Source of the DNA: Ch67 sp041395845 | GTDB taxonomy: Bacteria; Pseudomonadota; Gammaproteobacteria; Pseudomonadales; Ketobacteraceae | Assembly: GCA_041395845.1 (NCBI GenBank) | Contig: JAWKZS010000005.1 | Location: forward strand, 62,001 to 126,000 | Direction of reading: 5' to 3' | DNA length: 64,000 nt | Part shown: in pieces, positions 18,147 through 29,216 of the stretch | How positions within the stretch are numbered: the stretch's first letter is position 1 | Layout of the letters: each line of letters opens with the position of its first letter | Made by a program: the position numbers and the translations under genes | Notes under the pieces: model-generated | The model's database searches: none | What the model saw: the letters and a program-made list of their open reading frames with translations, nothing else | Told to the model about the DNA's origin: nothing

Positions 18147-18482
18147 TTACTGGCCAGTCTGTTCGGCGTAGGCCAGATGCTTTTCGGAGCAACCCAGACA
18201 GCGCAGGAAGGTGGCCTTGAACGGGGTCACCACCAGCGTGTTGCCGGCTTCGCTCACGTTGCCGCCCAGCGCCGAAAATGGCAGGGACACCACGAACAGG
18301 CCCGCACCCAGCACCGTGGCGACGAAAGTCAGGGGCCGCACCAGGATGGTATCAGCGGCCATTTCCACACCGGAAGGGCGTTCAGTCACGTTCTGCGCCT
18401 GCACCACCACCGGGGCGGCAGTCAATGCGGCCAGGCTCAGCGCCAGGGTGGCAGATTTGAAAGTCTTGTTCAGGCTGCGCAT
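18147..18482 (-). CDS. Conserved exported/membrane protein of unknown function
   Basis: A 111-residue product. The ATG at 18482 has AGAGGAA 5 bases upstream; the frame extends to 18518 without support. It has a signal peptide (ALSLAALTAAPVVVQAQ), a single hydrophobic helix (LTFVATVLGAGLFVVSLPFSALGG) and a Cys pair in the tail (FLRCLGCSEKH). Similar small proteins near mutM in pseudomonads are sometimes labelled multidrug transporter without evidence. I infer an envelope protein only. Confidence 0.7.
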   Translation of the reverse strand: MRSLNKTFKSATLALSLAALTAAPVVVQAQNVTERPSGVEMAADTILVRPLTFVATVLGAGLFVVSLPFSALGGNVSEAGNTLVVTPFKATFLRCLGCSEKHLAYAEQTGQ

Positions 18483-18646
18483 ACGGGTTCCTCTTGATAC
18501 TTGTTCGAAGGTATCCACCTAAGTGTTTTATTCTAGTGTATTCCCTAAATGGTGAGTGATCCACTTTCGCCCCCGCCACGCAAGGACAATTGCATGATTT
18601 TCGGCAATGGATCGCACTTTATTCGCAACATCGCGGGACAACTTGA

Positions 18647-19459
18647 TTAAGTCTGGCAGGTTTTGCAGAAAACGGTAGTGCGTTGCCCCAGGCGGATTTC
18701 CGTCAGTGCTGTCTTGCACACACGACAGGGCTGTCCACCACGGCCGTACACGCGCAGGGTCTGCTGGAAATACCCCGGCTTGCCATCGCCGCCAACAAAA
18801 TCCCGCAAGGTGGTACCCCCCATGACGATGGAATCGTTCAGTACGGTTTTGATGGCCGCCACCAGTTTTTCGTAGCGCGGCGCACTGATGCGCCCGGCCT
18901 GACGCTTGGGATGGATGCCTGCCATAAACAGGGCTTCATTGGCGTAGATATTGCCCACCCCGACAACGATGTGACTGTCCATGATGAAGGCTTTCACCGC
19001 TGTCTTGCGGCCTTCGGCCTGCATCACCAGATACTCGGTATTGAACGCATCCGTCAACGGCTCCGGCCCCAGCGAGGCAATCAACGGATGCAGCACCGGA
19101 TCATCGGTGGTCCACAACCAGGCACCGAAGCGGCGGGGATCACAATAGCGCAGGCAAGTACCGTCGCTGCACACCAGATCCACATGGTCGTGAAACAGCG
19201 GTGGCTCGTCCGGCGCCGTGATGCGCACGCTGCCGGACATCCCCAGATGGGCGATGATGGTGCCATTGCTGAAGCCCAGCAGCAGATATTTGCCGCGCCG
19301 CTCGATGGACTGCAGTTTGCGGCCTTCGCAGTCGTGGATGGCGTCCGGTACCGGCCAGCGCAGGCTCGGCTGGCGCACAATGATGGCTCTGACACGCTTG
19401 CCCAGCACATGGGGCGCGATGCCGCGGCGGGTGGTTTCGACTTCGGGTAATTCGGGCAT
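18647..19459 (-). CDS. mutM: Formamidopyrimidine-DNA glycosylase
   Basis: Base-excision repair enzyme that removes 8-oxoguanine and formamidopyrimidines and nicks the abasic site. After Met comes the catalytic PELPEVETTRRG (N-terminal Pro nucleophile, Glu at the next position). The C-terminal 26 residues hold the zinc finger CRVC...CKTC. At 270 residues it is the usual length. It is transcribed away from the hydantoinase gene, whose start lies 67 bases upstream on the other strand. Confidence 0.97.
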   Translation of the reverse strand: MPELPEVETTRRGIAPHVLGKRVRAIIVRQPSLRWPVPDAIHDCEGRKLQSIERRGKYLLLGFSNGTIIAHLGMSGSVRITAPDEPPLFHDHVDLVCSDGTCLRYCDPRRFGAWLWTTDDPVLHPLIASLGPEPLTDAFNTEYLVMQAEGRKTAVKAFIMDSHIVVGVGNIYANEALFMAGIHPKRQAGRISAPRYEKLVAAIKTVLNDSIVMGGTTLRDFVGGDGKPGYFQQTLRVYGRGGQPCRVCKTALTEIRLGQRTTVFCKTCQT

Positions 19460-19526
19460 GCAACGGGGTTCAGGTTAGAATGCGAGGCCTGCATTATTCA
19501 GAAACCGGACCCAAGTTGAAATCCCC

Positions 19527-21511
<1,985 letters not shown>

Positions 21512-21533
<22 letters not shown>

Positions 21534-22741
21534 CGGGCCACATCAGCCCAAGCCAGGCTTTCCAGGTAGACCTCCCACATGATGGACGCATCAACATCCG
21601 CCATCTGCACGGCATCGAAGCGTCCGTCATCGTAGGCCGCCACCATCTGCAGCACCTGGCCGATATCGCCACCACCAGTCAGCAGCGCCAGTTCAAGCTC
21701 CGCCGACAGCGGCATCTGGGACACCAGATCCGCCAGCGTCCGATCCAGCAGCGCATCCAGCAAGGACAACAGACCCGCGGTAAAGTAGCTGCCCGGATTG
21801 GGCCGGTGCAGGCGTTTGGCCACCAGCTCGCACATCTTGGCCCGCACCATCGCGGTGACCAGCAGCTCGTTGGGTTTGTTGTCCACACTGGATAACACCA
21901 GCATGCTGGCCCAGCGCCGCAACTCGTAAGACCCGAGCAGTACAATGGTATCCTCTACCGTCTTGACCGTGCGGGACAGGCCAAACGACGCCGAATTCAC
22001 CACCCGCATCAGCTTGTACGACAGTCGCGGGTCCTGACAGATGATGCGTGACACCCGCTCGACGTCATAATCATCCTTGCTCAGTTCCGCCAGCAGGGAG
22101 GTGATCACGCTGTGGGACGCGGGCACTGCGCTCCCCGCCATGACGTGGGGCCGGCACAGGAAATAACCCTGAAAGTAATCAAATCCGAGCTCCTTATAGA
22201 GCTCGAACTCTTCGTGGGTTTCCACTTTTTCCGCCACCAGCTTGCCCTTGGTATTGCCGCACAGGCGGATCTGGGCCAACTGCTCCTTGACGCCGTCAAC
22301 ACCCAGGCTCATGACATCCAGTTTGATGAACGACGCCACCTGGATCAGTGGTTTCCACACATCGGAATAGACAAAATCATCCAGCGCGACCCGATAGCCC
22401 AGGCTCACCAGATTCTTCACTTCCTGGATGACATTTTTATCGACCACCACATCTTCCAGCACCTCAGGAATCAGCAGCTTCTGCAGGCCTTTGGGCACAC
22501 TGCCCGTTATCAGCATCTGGTGAGGAATATTGACCAGGGCCGGCTTGCCACTGGTGATCCTTTCCAGACCGATTTCGGAAAAGGCATTAACCAGCACCTG
22601 CATCGACGCTTTGGCGGGATCATCAATGACCGCCGACTGCACCTGCCCGCCGCGAAACAGCAATTCATAGGCAATCGCATTGAGTTTCCGGTCAAACACC
22701 GGTTGGCGGGCGAGGAAAATTTCCATAGAAGGGGCAACCAC
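21512..22741 (-). CDS. EAL-HDOD signalling protein (YuxH/CdgJ type)
   Basis: A 409-residue cytoplasmic protein. The N-terminal EAL-like domain (EIFLARQPVFDRKLNAIAYE, then ELLFRGG in place of a true EAL motif) looks catalytically degenerate. Residues ~200-395 form an HDOD domain (SVITSLLAELSKDD, VVNSASFG, LGSYELRRWASM). Such proteins regulate motility, attachment or virulence, usually without c-di-GMP hydrolysis. The start is GTG 22741 or ATG 22726; neither has a clear ribosome site. It overlaps the end of the hydantoinase gene by 22 bp. Confidence 0.88.
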
Positions 22742-22845
22742 TCTCGAAAATCAGAAGCCGTATTTTCAAGTGTGGCAGATAAAACCGGAACCACAACGGA
22801 CGCTCACTGATCTGTCGCAGCATCCGGCCCAACGGTATCCAAACG

Positions 22846-22878
22846 CAAAAAGCCGGGTCCGCTTGCGCCAACCCGGCT
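22846..22878 (-). terminator. Terminator of the rpmB-rpmG operon
   Basis: On the minus strand, arms AGCCGGGT and ACCCGGCT (22851-22858 and 22871-22878) enclose a 12-base loop and are followed by TTTTT. It lies 25 bases after the rpmG stop. Confidence 0.88.
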
Positions 22879-22902
22879 CTTCAGGAACTGCTTCAAAATC
22901 AA

Positions 22903-23058
22903 TTACTTGATTTTGGCTTCCTTGAACATTACATGCTTGCGAACAACGGGATCAAACTTCTTGATCTCCATTTTTTCGGGCATGGTGCGCTTGTTCTTGG
23001 TAGTGGTGTAGAAGTAACCAGTACCAGCGCTGGAAACCAGCTTGATCTTGTCACGCAT
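22903..23058 (-). CDS. rpmG: 50S ribosomal protein L33
   Basis: A 51-residue basic protein beginning MRDKIKLVSSAGTGYFYTTT and ending FKEAKIK. It is the cysteine-free (zinc-independent) form of L33. It lies 11 bases downstream of rpmB in the same direction, with GAGGAGTTG just before its ATG, and is followed by a terminator. Confidence 0.97.
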   Translation of the reverse strand: MRDKIKLVSSAGTGYFYTTTKNKRTMPEKMEIKKFDPVVRKHVMFKEAKIK

Positions 23059-23069
23059 GGGTCAACTCC

Positions 23070-23306
23070 TCAGACTTTTTCGCCGCGAGCGCGGATGTCA
23101 GCCAGGACCGCTTCGATGCCCAGCTTGTCGATAACACGCATACCCTTGGAGGATACACGCAGTCTTACGAAACGCTTTTCGCTTTCAACCCAGAAGCGGT
23201 GGTGGTGCAGGTTGGGTTCAAAACGGCGCTTGGTTTTGTTGTTCGCGTGGGAAACGTTGTTTCCTACGATCGGACGCTTGCCGGTAACCTGACAAACCTT
23301 AGCCAT
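23070..23306 (-). CDS. rpmB: 50S ribosomal protein L28
   Basis: A 78-residue L28 starting MAKVCQVTGKRPIVGNNVSH and containing RRFEPNLHHHRFW. It lacks the paired cysteines of zinc-binding forms. It is the first gene of the rpmB-rpmG operon; GGAGAAGAGCA precedes the ATG. A candidate promoter lies at 23398-23426, just beyond the end of radC. Confidence 0.98.
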   Translation of the reverse strand: MAKVCQVTGKRPIVGNNVSHANNKTKRRFEPNLHHHRFWVESEKRFVRLRVSSKGMRVIDKLGIEAVLADIRARGEKV

Positions 23307-23397
23307 TGCTCTTCTCCACTTCGGTTACGCCGGCGGCCGACACAACCTCGAAACTTGACTCAAGAAACTTGTTGATACTCTACCCGAGAGGGGCGCC

Positions 23398-23426
23398 TTT
23401 ATACCAAATGCCCGGATCGAACGCAA
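23398..23426 (-). promoter_or_regulatory. Candidate sigma-70 promoter for rpmB-rpmG
   Basis: Read on the minus strand: TTGCGT (-35), exactly 17 bases, then TATAAA (-10). It is located between the radC stop and the rpmB start, giving the ribosomal genes their own promoter. Confidence 0.6.
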
Positions 23427-23435
23427 CCGCCGGGA

Positions 23436-24110
23436 TTACATCAAGCCCCTTTCCGCCAGGGACACCACCTCGCCGTCCCCGACGATCAGATGATCCAGCA
23501 CCCGCACATCCACCAGATCCAGCGCCTGCTGCAGTCGCCGGGTGATGTGCTGGTCGGCCTGGCTGGGCTCGGCCACCCCGGAAGGGTGATTGTGGGCGAA
23601 GATCACTGCAGCCGCGTTATGGCTCAAGACCCGCTTGACCACCTCGCGGGGGTACACCGAGGCGCCGTCGATGGTGCCGGTGAACAGCTCTTCATAGCGG
23701 ATCAGGCGGTTCTGGTTGTCCAGGAACAGGCAGGCGAAGACTTCATGGTGATAGCCCCGCAGCCGCGCCCGCAGGTATTGCCGGGTGGCGGCCGGGCTGG
23801 TGAAGGCCTCGGTACGGTCGAGGGTGGTTTCCAGATAGCGCTTGCCCAGTTCCAGACAGGCCTGCAGCTGCACCCACTTGGCCACCCCCATGCCTTTGAC
23901 CTCTTCGAAGCGGTGGGGCTGGGCTTCCATCACCCCGCGCAGACCATCGAAGTGGCCCAGCAGGTCCCGCGCCAGCTCCACTGCCGACTTGCCCTTGATG
24001 CCGGTACGCAGAAAAATCGCCAGCAATTCGCTGTCCGACAGGCTGGCGCCGCCCCGCTCCAACAGTTTTTCCCGCGGCCGCTCGTCTGCCGGCCAATCCG
24101 TAATCGCCAT
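23436..24110 (-). CDS. radC: RadC family JAB/MPN domain protein
   Basis: A 224-residue RadC (YsxA) protein. An N-terminal UPF0758 helical region (REKLLERGGASLSDSELLAIFLRTG) precedes a metalloprotease-like JAMM domain with HNHPSG and a following Asp (SQADQHIT). The cellular role is uncertain; earlier repair claims are disputed. The start ATG 24110 is preceded by AGGATGGGA; a TTG at 24131 is less likely. It diverges from coaBC, as in many gammaproteobacteria. Confidence 0.93.
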   Translation of the reverse strand: MAITDWPADERPREKLLERGGASLSDSELLAIFLRTGIKGKSAVELARDLLGHFDGLRGVMEAQPHRFEEVKGMGVAKWVQLQACLELGKRYLETTLDRTEAFTSPAATRQYLRARLRGYHHEVFACLFLDNQNRLIRYEELFTGTIDGASVYPREVVKRVLSHNAAAVIFAHNHPSGVAEPSQADQHITRRLQQALDLVDVRVLDHLIVGDGEVVSLAERGLM

Positions 24111-24175
24111 GAAGTTCCCATCCTGTGCCAAGCTGTTTACAGATAGACAGGGGCCAAAAAAAGAAGCGGGTTGCG

Positions 24176-24204
24176 TTCAAAATCAAAAACCTGTCCTTTA
24201 TAGT
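24176..24204 (+). promoter_or_regulatory. Candidate sigma-70 promoter for coaBC
   Basis: TTCAAA at 24176-24181, a 17-base spacer, and TATAGT at 24199-24204, in the AT-rich gap between radC and coaBC, about 50 bases before the coaBC start. Confidence 0.55.
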
Positions 24205-24252
24205 GGCGGATCACAGCCGTGCCCTTACCCTTTTGATCGCAGGACATCACTC

Positions 24253-25458
24253 ATGCTACGTCTGGCCAACCGTCGCATTATCGTGGGCGTTACCGGTGGC
24301 ATTGCCGCCTACAAAAGCGCTGAGCTGATCCGCCGCCTGAAGGATCAGGGCGCCGACGTGCGCGCGGTGATGACCGCCTCCGCCCAGGAATTCATCACGC
24401 CACTGACATTACAAGCCCTGTCCGGCAATCCGGTGCACACCACCCTGCTGGATACTGACGCCGAGGCCGCCATGGGCCATATCGAGCTGGCCCGCTGGGG
24501 TGACCTGATTCTGGTGGCGCCGGCCAGTGCCGACTTCATTGCGCGCATTGCCCACGGCCACGGCAACGACCTGCTCACGACCCTGTGTCTGGCAGCGCGC
24601 TGCCCGATTGCGGTGGCGCCGGCGATGAACCAGGCCATGTGGGCGGCACCGGCCACCCAGGTCAATCTGCAAACCCTGCAGGACAGGGGCATCAAACAGT
24701 TTGGCCCGGCAGCCGGTTCCCAGGCCTGTGGTGATGTAGGACTCGGCCGCATGCTGGAAGCCACCGAACTGGCAGATATGGCGGCGGACCTGTTCCCCTC
24801 TGGCATTCTCACCGGCAAACGGGTGGTGATTACCGCCGGCCCGACCCGGGAAGCCATCGATCCGGTCCGCTTCATCAGTAATCACAGTTCCGGCAAGATG
24901 GGTTACGCTCTGGCGGAAGCCGCCCGCGATGCCGGTGCACTGGTCACCCTGATCAGCGGCCCGGTCACGCTGGCAACTCCCGACCGTGTACAGCGTCTCG
25001 ATGTGGTCAGCGCGGAAGACATGCTGAAGGCCTCGCTGGATCACGTCGCCCAGACCGACATCTTCATTGCCACGGCAGCAGTCGCCGACTTCCGCCCCCA
25101 ACAGGCGCCGGGGCAGAAAATAAAGAAACAGGACAACAGCGGTACCATGGCCCTGACCCTGATCGAGAACCCGGATATCGTTGCCACGATTGCACGGCAG
25201 CAACCCAAACCGTTCACGGTCGGTTTCGCCGCCGAAACCCAGGATGTGATCAATTACGCCCGGCAGAAAATTGCCCGCAAGCAGCTGGACATGATCGTGG
25301 CCAATGACGTGAGCCGCAACGATATCGGTTTCAACAGCGACCAGAACGCGGTCACCGTGATCTGGCCCGAGGGCCAGCAGGCGCTGGATCTGGCCAGCAA
25401 GCACCAGATTGCGCGCGATATCATTGCGTTGATTGCCCAACGGCTTCACAAACACTGA
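24253..25458 (+). CDS. coaBC: Bifunctional phosphopantothenoylcysteine decarboxylase / phosphopantothenate-cysteine ligase
   Basis: CoA synthesis steps 2 and 3. The N-terminal flavin decarboxylase (CoaC) shows GGIAAYKSAELIRRL, PASADFIARIAHG, PAMNQAMW and the active-site Cys159 in ACGDVGLGRM. The C-terminal CTP-dependent ligase (CoaB) begins ITAGPTREAIDPVR and has NHSSGKMG and KIKKQDN. The frame extends upstream, but ATG 24253, with AGGA (24241-24244) upstream, gives the expected 401 residues. It is followed by algC without the dut gene that lies between them in Pseudomonas. Confidence 0.96.
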   Translation: MLRLANRRIIVGVTGGIAAYKSAELIRRLKDQGADVRAVMTASAQEFITPLTLQALSGNPVHTTLLDTDAEAAMGHIELARWGDLILVAPASADFIARIAHGHGNDLLTTLCLAARCPIAVAPAMNQAMWAAPATQVNLQTLQDRGIKQFGPAAGSQACGDVGLGRMLEATELADMAADLFPSGILTGKRVVITAGPTREAIDPVRFISNHSSGKMGYALAEAARDAGALVTLISGPVTLATPDRVQRLDVVSAEDMLKASLDHVAQTDIFIATAAVADFRPQQAPGQKIKKQDNSGTMALTLIENPDIVATIARQQPKPFTVGFAAETQDVINYARQKIARKQLDMIVANDVSRNDIGFNSDQNAVTVIWPEGQQALDLASKHQIARDIIALIAQRLHKH

Positions 25459-25576
25459 GCCATGCCAGTAGGCAGGACGTGGATAACTGCTAGTCTTAAT
25501 TTACCTGGGGATAGCCTGATCCCGTCGAGATCACGGCCAATGGGCTGCCCCCAATACTGATGACAAGGATTGACCC

Positions 25577-28240
25577 ATGGCGAAGAAGAAGGCGCCGGCG
25601 GCGAAAAGCGACACTCCATCCGATAGCGACAGCAACCCGAAGGGCGCCAGCAAAGGCTCGACGCTGAAGTCCGGGCTGATGCCGCTGATGCTGCCGGCAC
25701 TGGCGGGATCGGCGCTGGCCGTACTGCTGGCGGGGGTGTTGCTGTACGTTCTGCTGCTGCAGGGGGGCAGTGAACGCCAGATGCAGGCCATTGGCCAGCA
25801 AACCGCGCAGGATGTGCTGGGCAACCTGGAACAGCAGGCGCGCACGCTGGATGCCGTAGTGGGCGGTATTGCCAGTGATCCAGCCCTGGTGGACGCCATC
25901 AGCGCTCAGGATGCTGCCGCACTGGCGGCGCTTGATAGCCGGATTCAGCAACAGCTTCCCCATGCAACGCTGGCCCGCGCATTTGCCAAGGGCACTGCAC
26001 GCAAAGACAGCAAAACCACCCCCGCCATCAGTTTTGCCCAGCTGGACATGGTCAGCCGCGCCGAGAAAGACAACAGCGCCCTGCCGGAAATCCACCTGCA
26101 CGACAAACAGCATTATCTGACGATCGCCAAGGCGATCAGCAATGGCAACCGGATCATCGGCAGCCTGCTGGTGAGTTTCGACTTTGCCAGGCTCGGTGCC
26201 GAACTGCCGGCCTTGCCCGCTACGGCTGGCTACGTGGAAATCGTGCAGACCTTTTCCAGCCAGCCGGTTGCAGTCTTCAGCAGCGGTGACAACCGCTTCA
26301 AAGGCGGCCAGTCCTACAGCGCCAAGGGCAGCATCCCCCACTTCAGTGCCCAGTACTTCCCCGCACCGGACACCGATCTGTTCGCCAGCAGCGCGACCCT
26401 GCTATGGTCAGTCACCGGTGCCATGGCGGTGGTGGCTGCCCTGCTGGGGCTGATCAGCTACATTCTGCTGAACAAGTCGCTGCAGGCCAACGCCACCGCC
26501 CTTGCCGCACATTTTCAGGCACTGGCCAACCACGACAAACACACCGACCGCTTCACCCTGGGCATCTTTGCTTCCCTCGCACAGACCATCAACCGCCTGT
26601 TCGAAGACTACGATGCCCGCATTCACCGCGCCAAGGCCGCCGGCAAGGATGGCGCAGCAGCAGCCAAGCCCGCCACGCCACTGCCGGACTTTGATCCCAC
26701 CCTGCGCTCCGATGACGTGCTGGATGTGGATCTGCATGATGACGATCACGACCTGCTCAGCACAGCCGCGGAAGCTGACGAAGACCCACTGCTGCTGGAC
26801 GATGGCACCGATGCCATGGATCTGGATATGGTGGACATGGCAGCCCCCCAGGGCCTGCGCATCGATGTGAAGGTGTCCCCGGATATTTTCCGCGCCTATG
26901 ACATCCGCGGCATCGTGGGACAGAACCTCGATGCAGATGTGGCGCACGCCATCGGCGCCGCCATCGGCAGCGAAGCCCGCGAGAAAGGCGAAAGCGCCGT
27001 CATCATCGCCCGGGATGGCCGTCATTCCAGCGGCGATCTGGCCGCATCCCTTGCCGAAGGCCTGATGCAGGCCGGTGTCAATGTCATCGATATCGGCATG
27101 GTGCCCACCCCTGTCCTCTATTACGCCACCAAAACCCTGCGCACCCGCAGCGGCGTGATGGTTACAGGCAGCCACAATCCGCCGGAGTACAATGGCTTCA
27201 AGGTGGTAGTTGCCGATGAAACACTGTCCGGGGCTCGAATCCAGGCTCTGCGTAACCGGATCGAATCCAAAAAGCTGGTAAGTGGACAGGGCAACTACGA
27301 ACGCCATGACATCAGCCAGGATTATCTGGACCGGATCAACAATGACGTGGTACTGGCCAAACCCATGCGCATTGTCATTGATGGTGGCAATGGTGTGGCT
27401 GGCCCGTTGGCGGCCCAGATTCTCGACAGCCTCGGCTGCACAGTGACACCGCTGTACACCGAGATCGACGGCAACTTCCCCAATCACCATCCCGATCCGA
27501 GCGACCCCGAGAATCTGGAAGACCTGATCGACCACGTTCAGCGCAGCGGCGCCGACCTGGGGATCGCCCTGGACGGTGACGGCGACCGCATCGGCGTGGT
27601 GACACCGTCCGGCAAAATCATCTGGCCCGATCGCCTGCTGATGCTGCTGGCCCGTGACCTGCTGTCGCGCAATCCCGGCGCCGACATCCTCTACGATGTG
27701 AAATGCACCCGGGACGTGGCCGAACTGGTGAGCAGTCTGGGGGGCCGTGCCATCATGTGCGCCACCGGACACTCCCTGATGAAGGCCAAAATGAAAGAAA
27801 CCAACGCGGTGGTGGGCGGCGAACTGTCCGGCCACGTGTTCTTCAATGACCGCTGGTACGGCTTTGACGACGCCCTGTACACGGCGGCGCGGCTGCTGGA
27901 GGTCCTTTCGATGGAACCCTTCGATGCCGACGAAGTGTTCAACGAATTCCCGGAAAAGGTCAGCACCCCGGAACTGCACGTGCCGGTCAGCGACAGCACC
28001 AAGTTCACCATCATCAAAAAACTGGAAGAGCAGGGCAAATTCCCCGGCGGCAATCTGGTCAAGATCGATGGAGTCAGGGTAGACTTCCCCGACTGCTGGG
28101 GACTGATCCGCGCCTCCAACACCACGCCGGTGCTGGTCGCCCGCTTTGAAGCCGACACGGAAGCGGCCCTGGAACAGGTGAAAACCGTCTTCCGCGAACA
28201 GCTTCAATCCGTGGAACCCGGCCTGAGCATCCCGTTCTAA
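25577..28240 (+). CDS. algC: Membrane-anchored phosphomannomutase/phosphoglucomutase (long-form AlgC)
   Basis: An 887-residue fusion. Residues 1-~425 form a membrane and sensor-like part: a Lys/Ser-rich head, a membrane helix near 37-57, an extracytoplasmic stretch, a second helix near 275-297 (LWSVTGAMAVVAALLGLISYILL), then a strongly acidic linker (~375-420). The rest is the PMM/PGM enzyme, with active-site Ser532 (TGSHNPP), metal-binding DGDGDR from Asp666, GELSGH and the phosphate-binding RASNTTP. It interconverts mannose/glucose 6- and 1-phosphates for LPS and exopolysaccharide precursors. AAGGA lies 7 bases before the ATG, so the long form is translated. Long AlgC forms are annotated in some pseudomonads; the role of the N-terminal half is unknown. 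Confidence 0.92.
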   Translation: MAKKKAPAAKSDTPSDSDSNPKGASKGSTLKSGLMPLMLPALAGSALAVLLAGVLLYVLLLQGGSERQMQAIGQQTAQDVLGNLEQQARTLDAVVGGIASDPALVDAISAQDAAALAALDSRIQQQLPHATLARAFAKGTARKDSKTTPAISFAQLDMVSRAEKDNSALPEIHLHDKQHYLTIAKAISNGNRIIGSLLVSFDFARLGAELPALPATAGYVEIVQTFSSQPVAVFSSGDNRFKGGQSYSAKGSIPHFSAQYFPAPDTDLFASSATLLWSVTGAMAVVAALLGLISYILLNKSLQANATALAAHFQALANHDKHTDRFTLGIFASLAQTINRLFEDYDARIHRAKAAGKDGAAAAKPATPLPDFDPTLRSDDVLDVDLHDDDHDLLSTAAEADEDPLLLDDGTDAMDLDMVDMAAPQGLRIDVKVSPDIFRAYDIRGIVGQNLDADVAHAIGAAIGSEAREKGESAVIIARDGRHSSGDLAASLAEGLMQAGVNVIDIGMVPTPVLYYATKTLRTRSGVMVTGSHNPPEYNGFKVVVADETLSGARIQALRNRIESKKLVSGQGNYERHDISQDYLDRINNDVVLAKPMRIVIDGGNGVAGPLAAQILDSLGCTVTPLYTEIDGNFPNHHPDPSDPENLEDLIDHVQRSGADLGIALDGDGDRIGVVTPSGKIIWPDRLLMLLARDLLSRNPGADILYDVKCTRDVAELVSSLGGRAIMCATGHSLMKAKMKETNAVVGGELSGHVFFNDRWYGFDDALYTAARLLEVLSMEPFDADEVFNEFPEKVSTPELHVPVSDSTKFTIIKKLEEQGKFPGGNLVKIDGVRVDFPDCWGLIRASNTTPVLVARFEADTEAALEQVKTVFREQLQSVEPGLSIPF

Positions 28241-28280
28241 CCCCGCGCACGCCCGACGCACAAGCCAGACGACTTTAGGA

Positions 28281-28302
28281 CGTCGGCGTCCTGACGCCGA
28301 CG
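28281..28302 (+). promoter_or_regulatory. Hairpin between the Shine-Dalgarno and start codon of argB
   Basis: A perfect 9-bp stem (CGTCGGCGT / ACGCCGACG) with a CCTG loop. TTTAGGA lies immediately before it (28274-28280) and AATTTGT immediately after, then the argB ATG. If folded, the stem would place AGGA about 7 bases from the start codon. It has no T-tract, so it is not a terminator. It could instead be a dispersed palindromic repeat. Confidence 0.6.
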
Positions 28303-28309
28303 AATTTGT

Positions 28310-29212
28310 ATGACCCTGACCAAAGATCAAGCCCTCAATATCGCTCAGGTGCTGTCCGAAGCCCTGCCCTATATCCAGCGTTTCACCGGCAAGACCATCG
28401 TTATCAAATACGGCGGTAATGCCATGGAAACCGAAGAACTCAACAACAGCTTCGCCCGCGATATCGTGATGATGAAGCTGGTGGGCATCAACCCGGTGGT
28501 GGTCCACGGTGGCGGCCCCCAGATCGGAGACCTGCTGAAAAAGATCGGCAAGGAAAGCCGCTTCGTCGATGGCATGCGTGTCACCGACAGCGAAACCATG
28601 GACGTGGTTGAAATGGTGCTGGGTGGCCTGGTCAACAAGGACATCGTCAACCTGATCAACAACAACGGCGGCCGTGCGGTGGGCCTGACCGGCAAGGACG
28701 GTCAGCTGATCCGGGCGAAGAAACTGATGATCACCCGCGCGTCACCGGAACTGCAGGCGCCGGAAATCATCGATATCGGCCACGTAGGCGAAGTCGAAAA
28801 GGTCAACACCGACGTGGTGGACATGCTGGTCAAAAGCGATTTCATCCCGGTGATTGCACCCATCGGCGTGGGTGAGGACGGTGCGTCCTACAACATCAAC
28901 GCCGATCTGGTGGCGGGCAAGGTGGCCGAAGCCCTCAAGGCCGAAAAGCTGATGCTGCTGACCAACACCGCCGGCCTGCTCGACAAAGCCGGCAAGGTGA
29001 TGACCGGCCTGTCGCCGGCGGAAGTCGACGCACTGATCGCCGACGGCACCATCTACGGCGGCATGCTGCCGAAAATCAACTGCGCCCTGAGCGCGGTCAA
29101 TCACGGCGTCACCAGCTCGCATATCATTGACGGCCGCGTACCCCATGCGGTGCTGCTGGAAATCTTCACCGACGCCGGCGTGGGCACCCTGATTACCCGC
29201 AAGAGCAACTGA
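28310..29212 (+). CDS. argB: Acetylglutamate kinase
   Basis: Second step of arginine synthesis: phosphorylates N-acetylglutamate. It has 300 residues with KYGGNAM near 35-41, VVHGGGPQIG and the C-terminal GMLPKINCALSAV. The N-terminal helix (ALNIAQVLSEALPYIQRF) is the extension found in arginine-feedback-inhibited hexameric forms. The upstream ribosome site is unusual (see the hairpin at 28281-28302). slmA follows 4 bases after the stop. Confidence 0.97.
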   Translation: MTLTKDQALNIAQVLSEALPYIQRFTGKTIVIKYGGNAMETEELNNSFARDIVMMKLVGINPVVVHGGGPQIGDLLKKIGKESRFVDGMRVTDSETMDVVEMVLGGLVNKDIVNLINNNGGRAVGLTGKDGQLIRAKKLMITRASPELQAPEIIDIGHVGEVEKVNTDVVDMLVKSDFIPVIAPIGVGEDGASYNINADLVAGKVAEALKAEKLMLLTNTAGLLDKAGKVMTGLSPAEVDALIADGTIYGGMLPKINCALSAVNHGVTSSHIIDGRVPHAVLLEIFTDAGVGTLITRKSN

Positions 29213-29216
29213 CATT

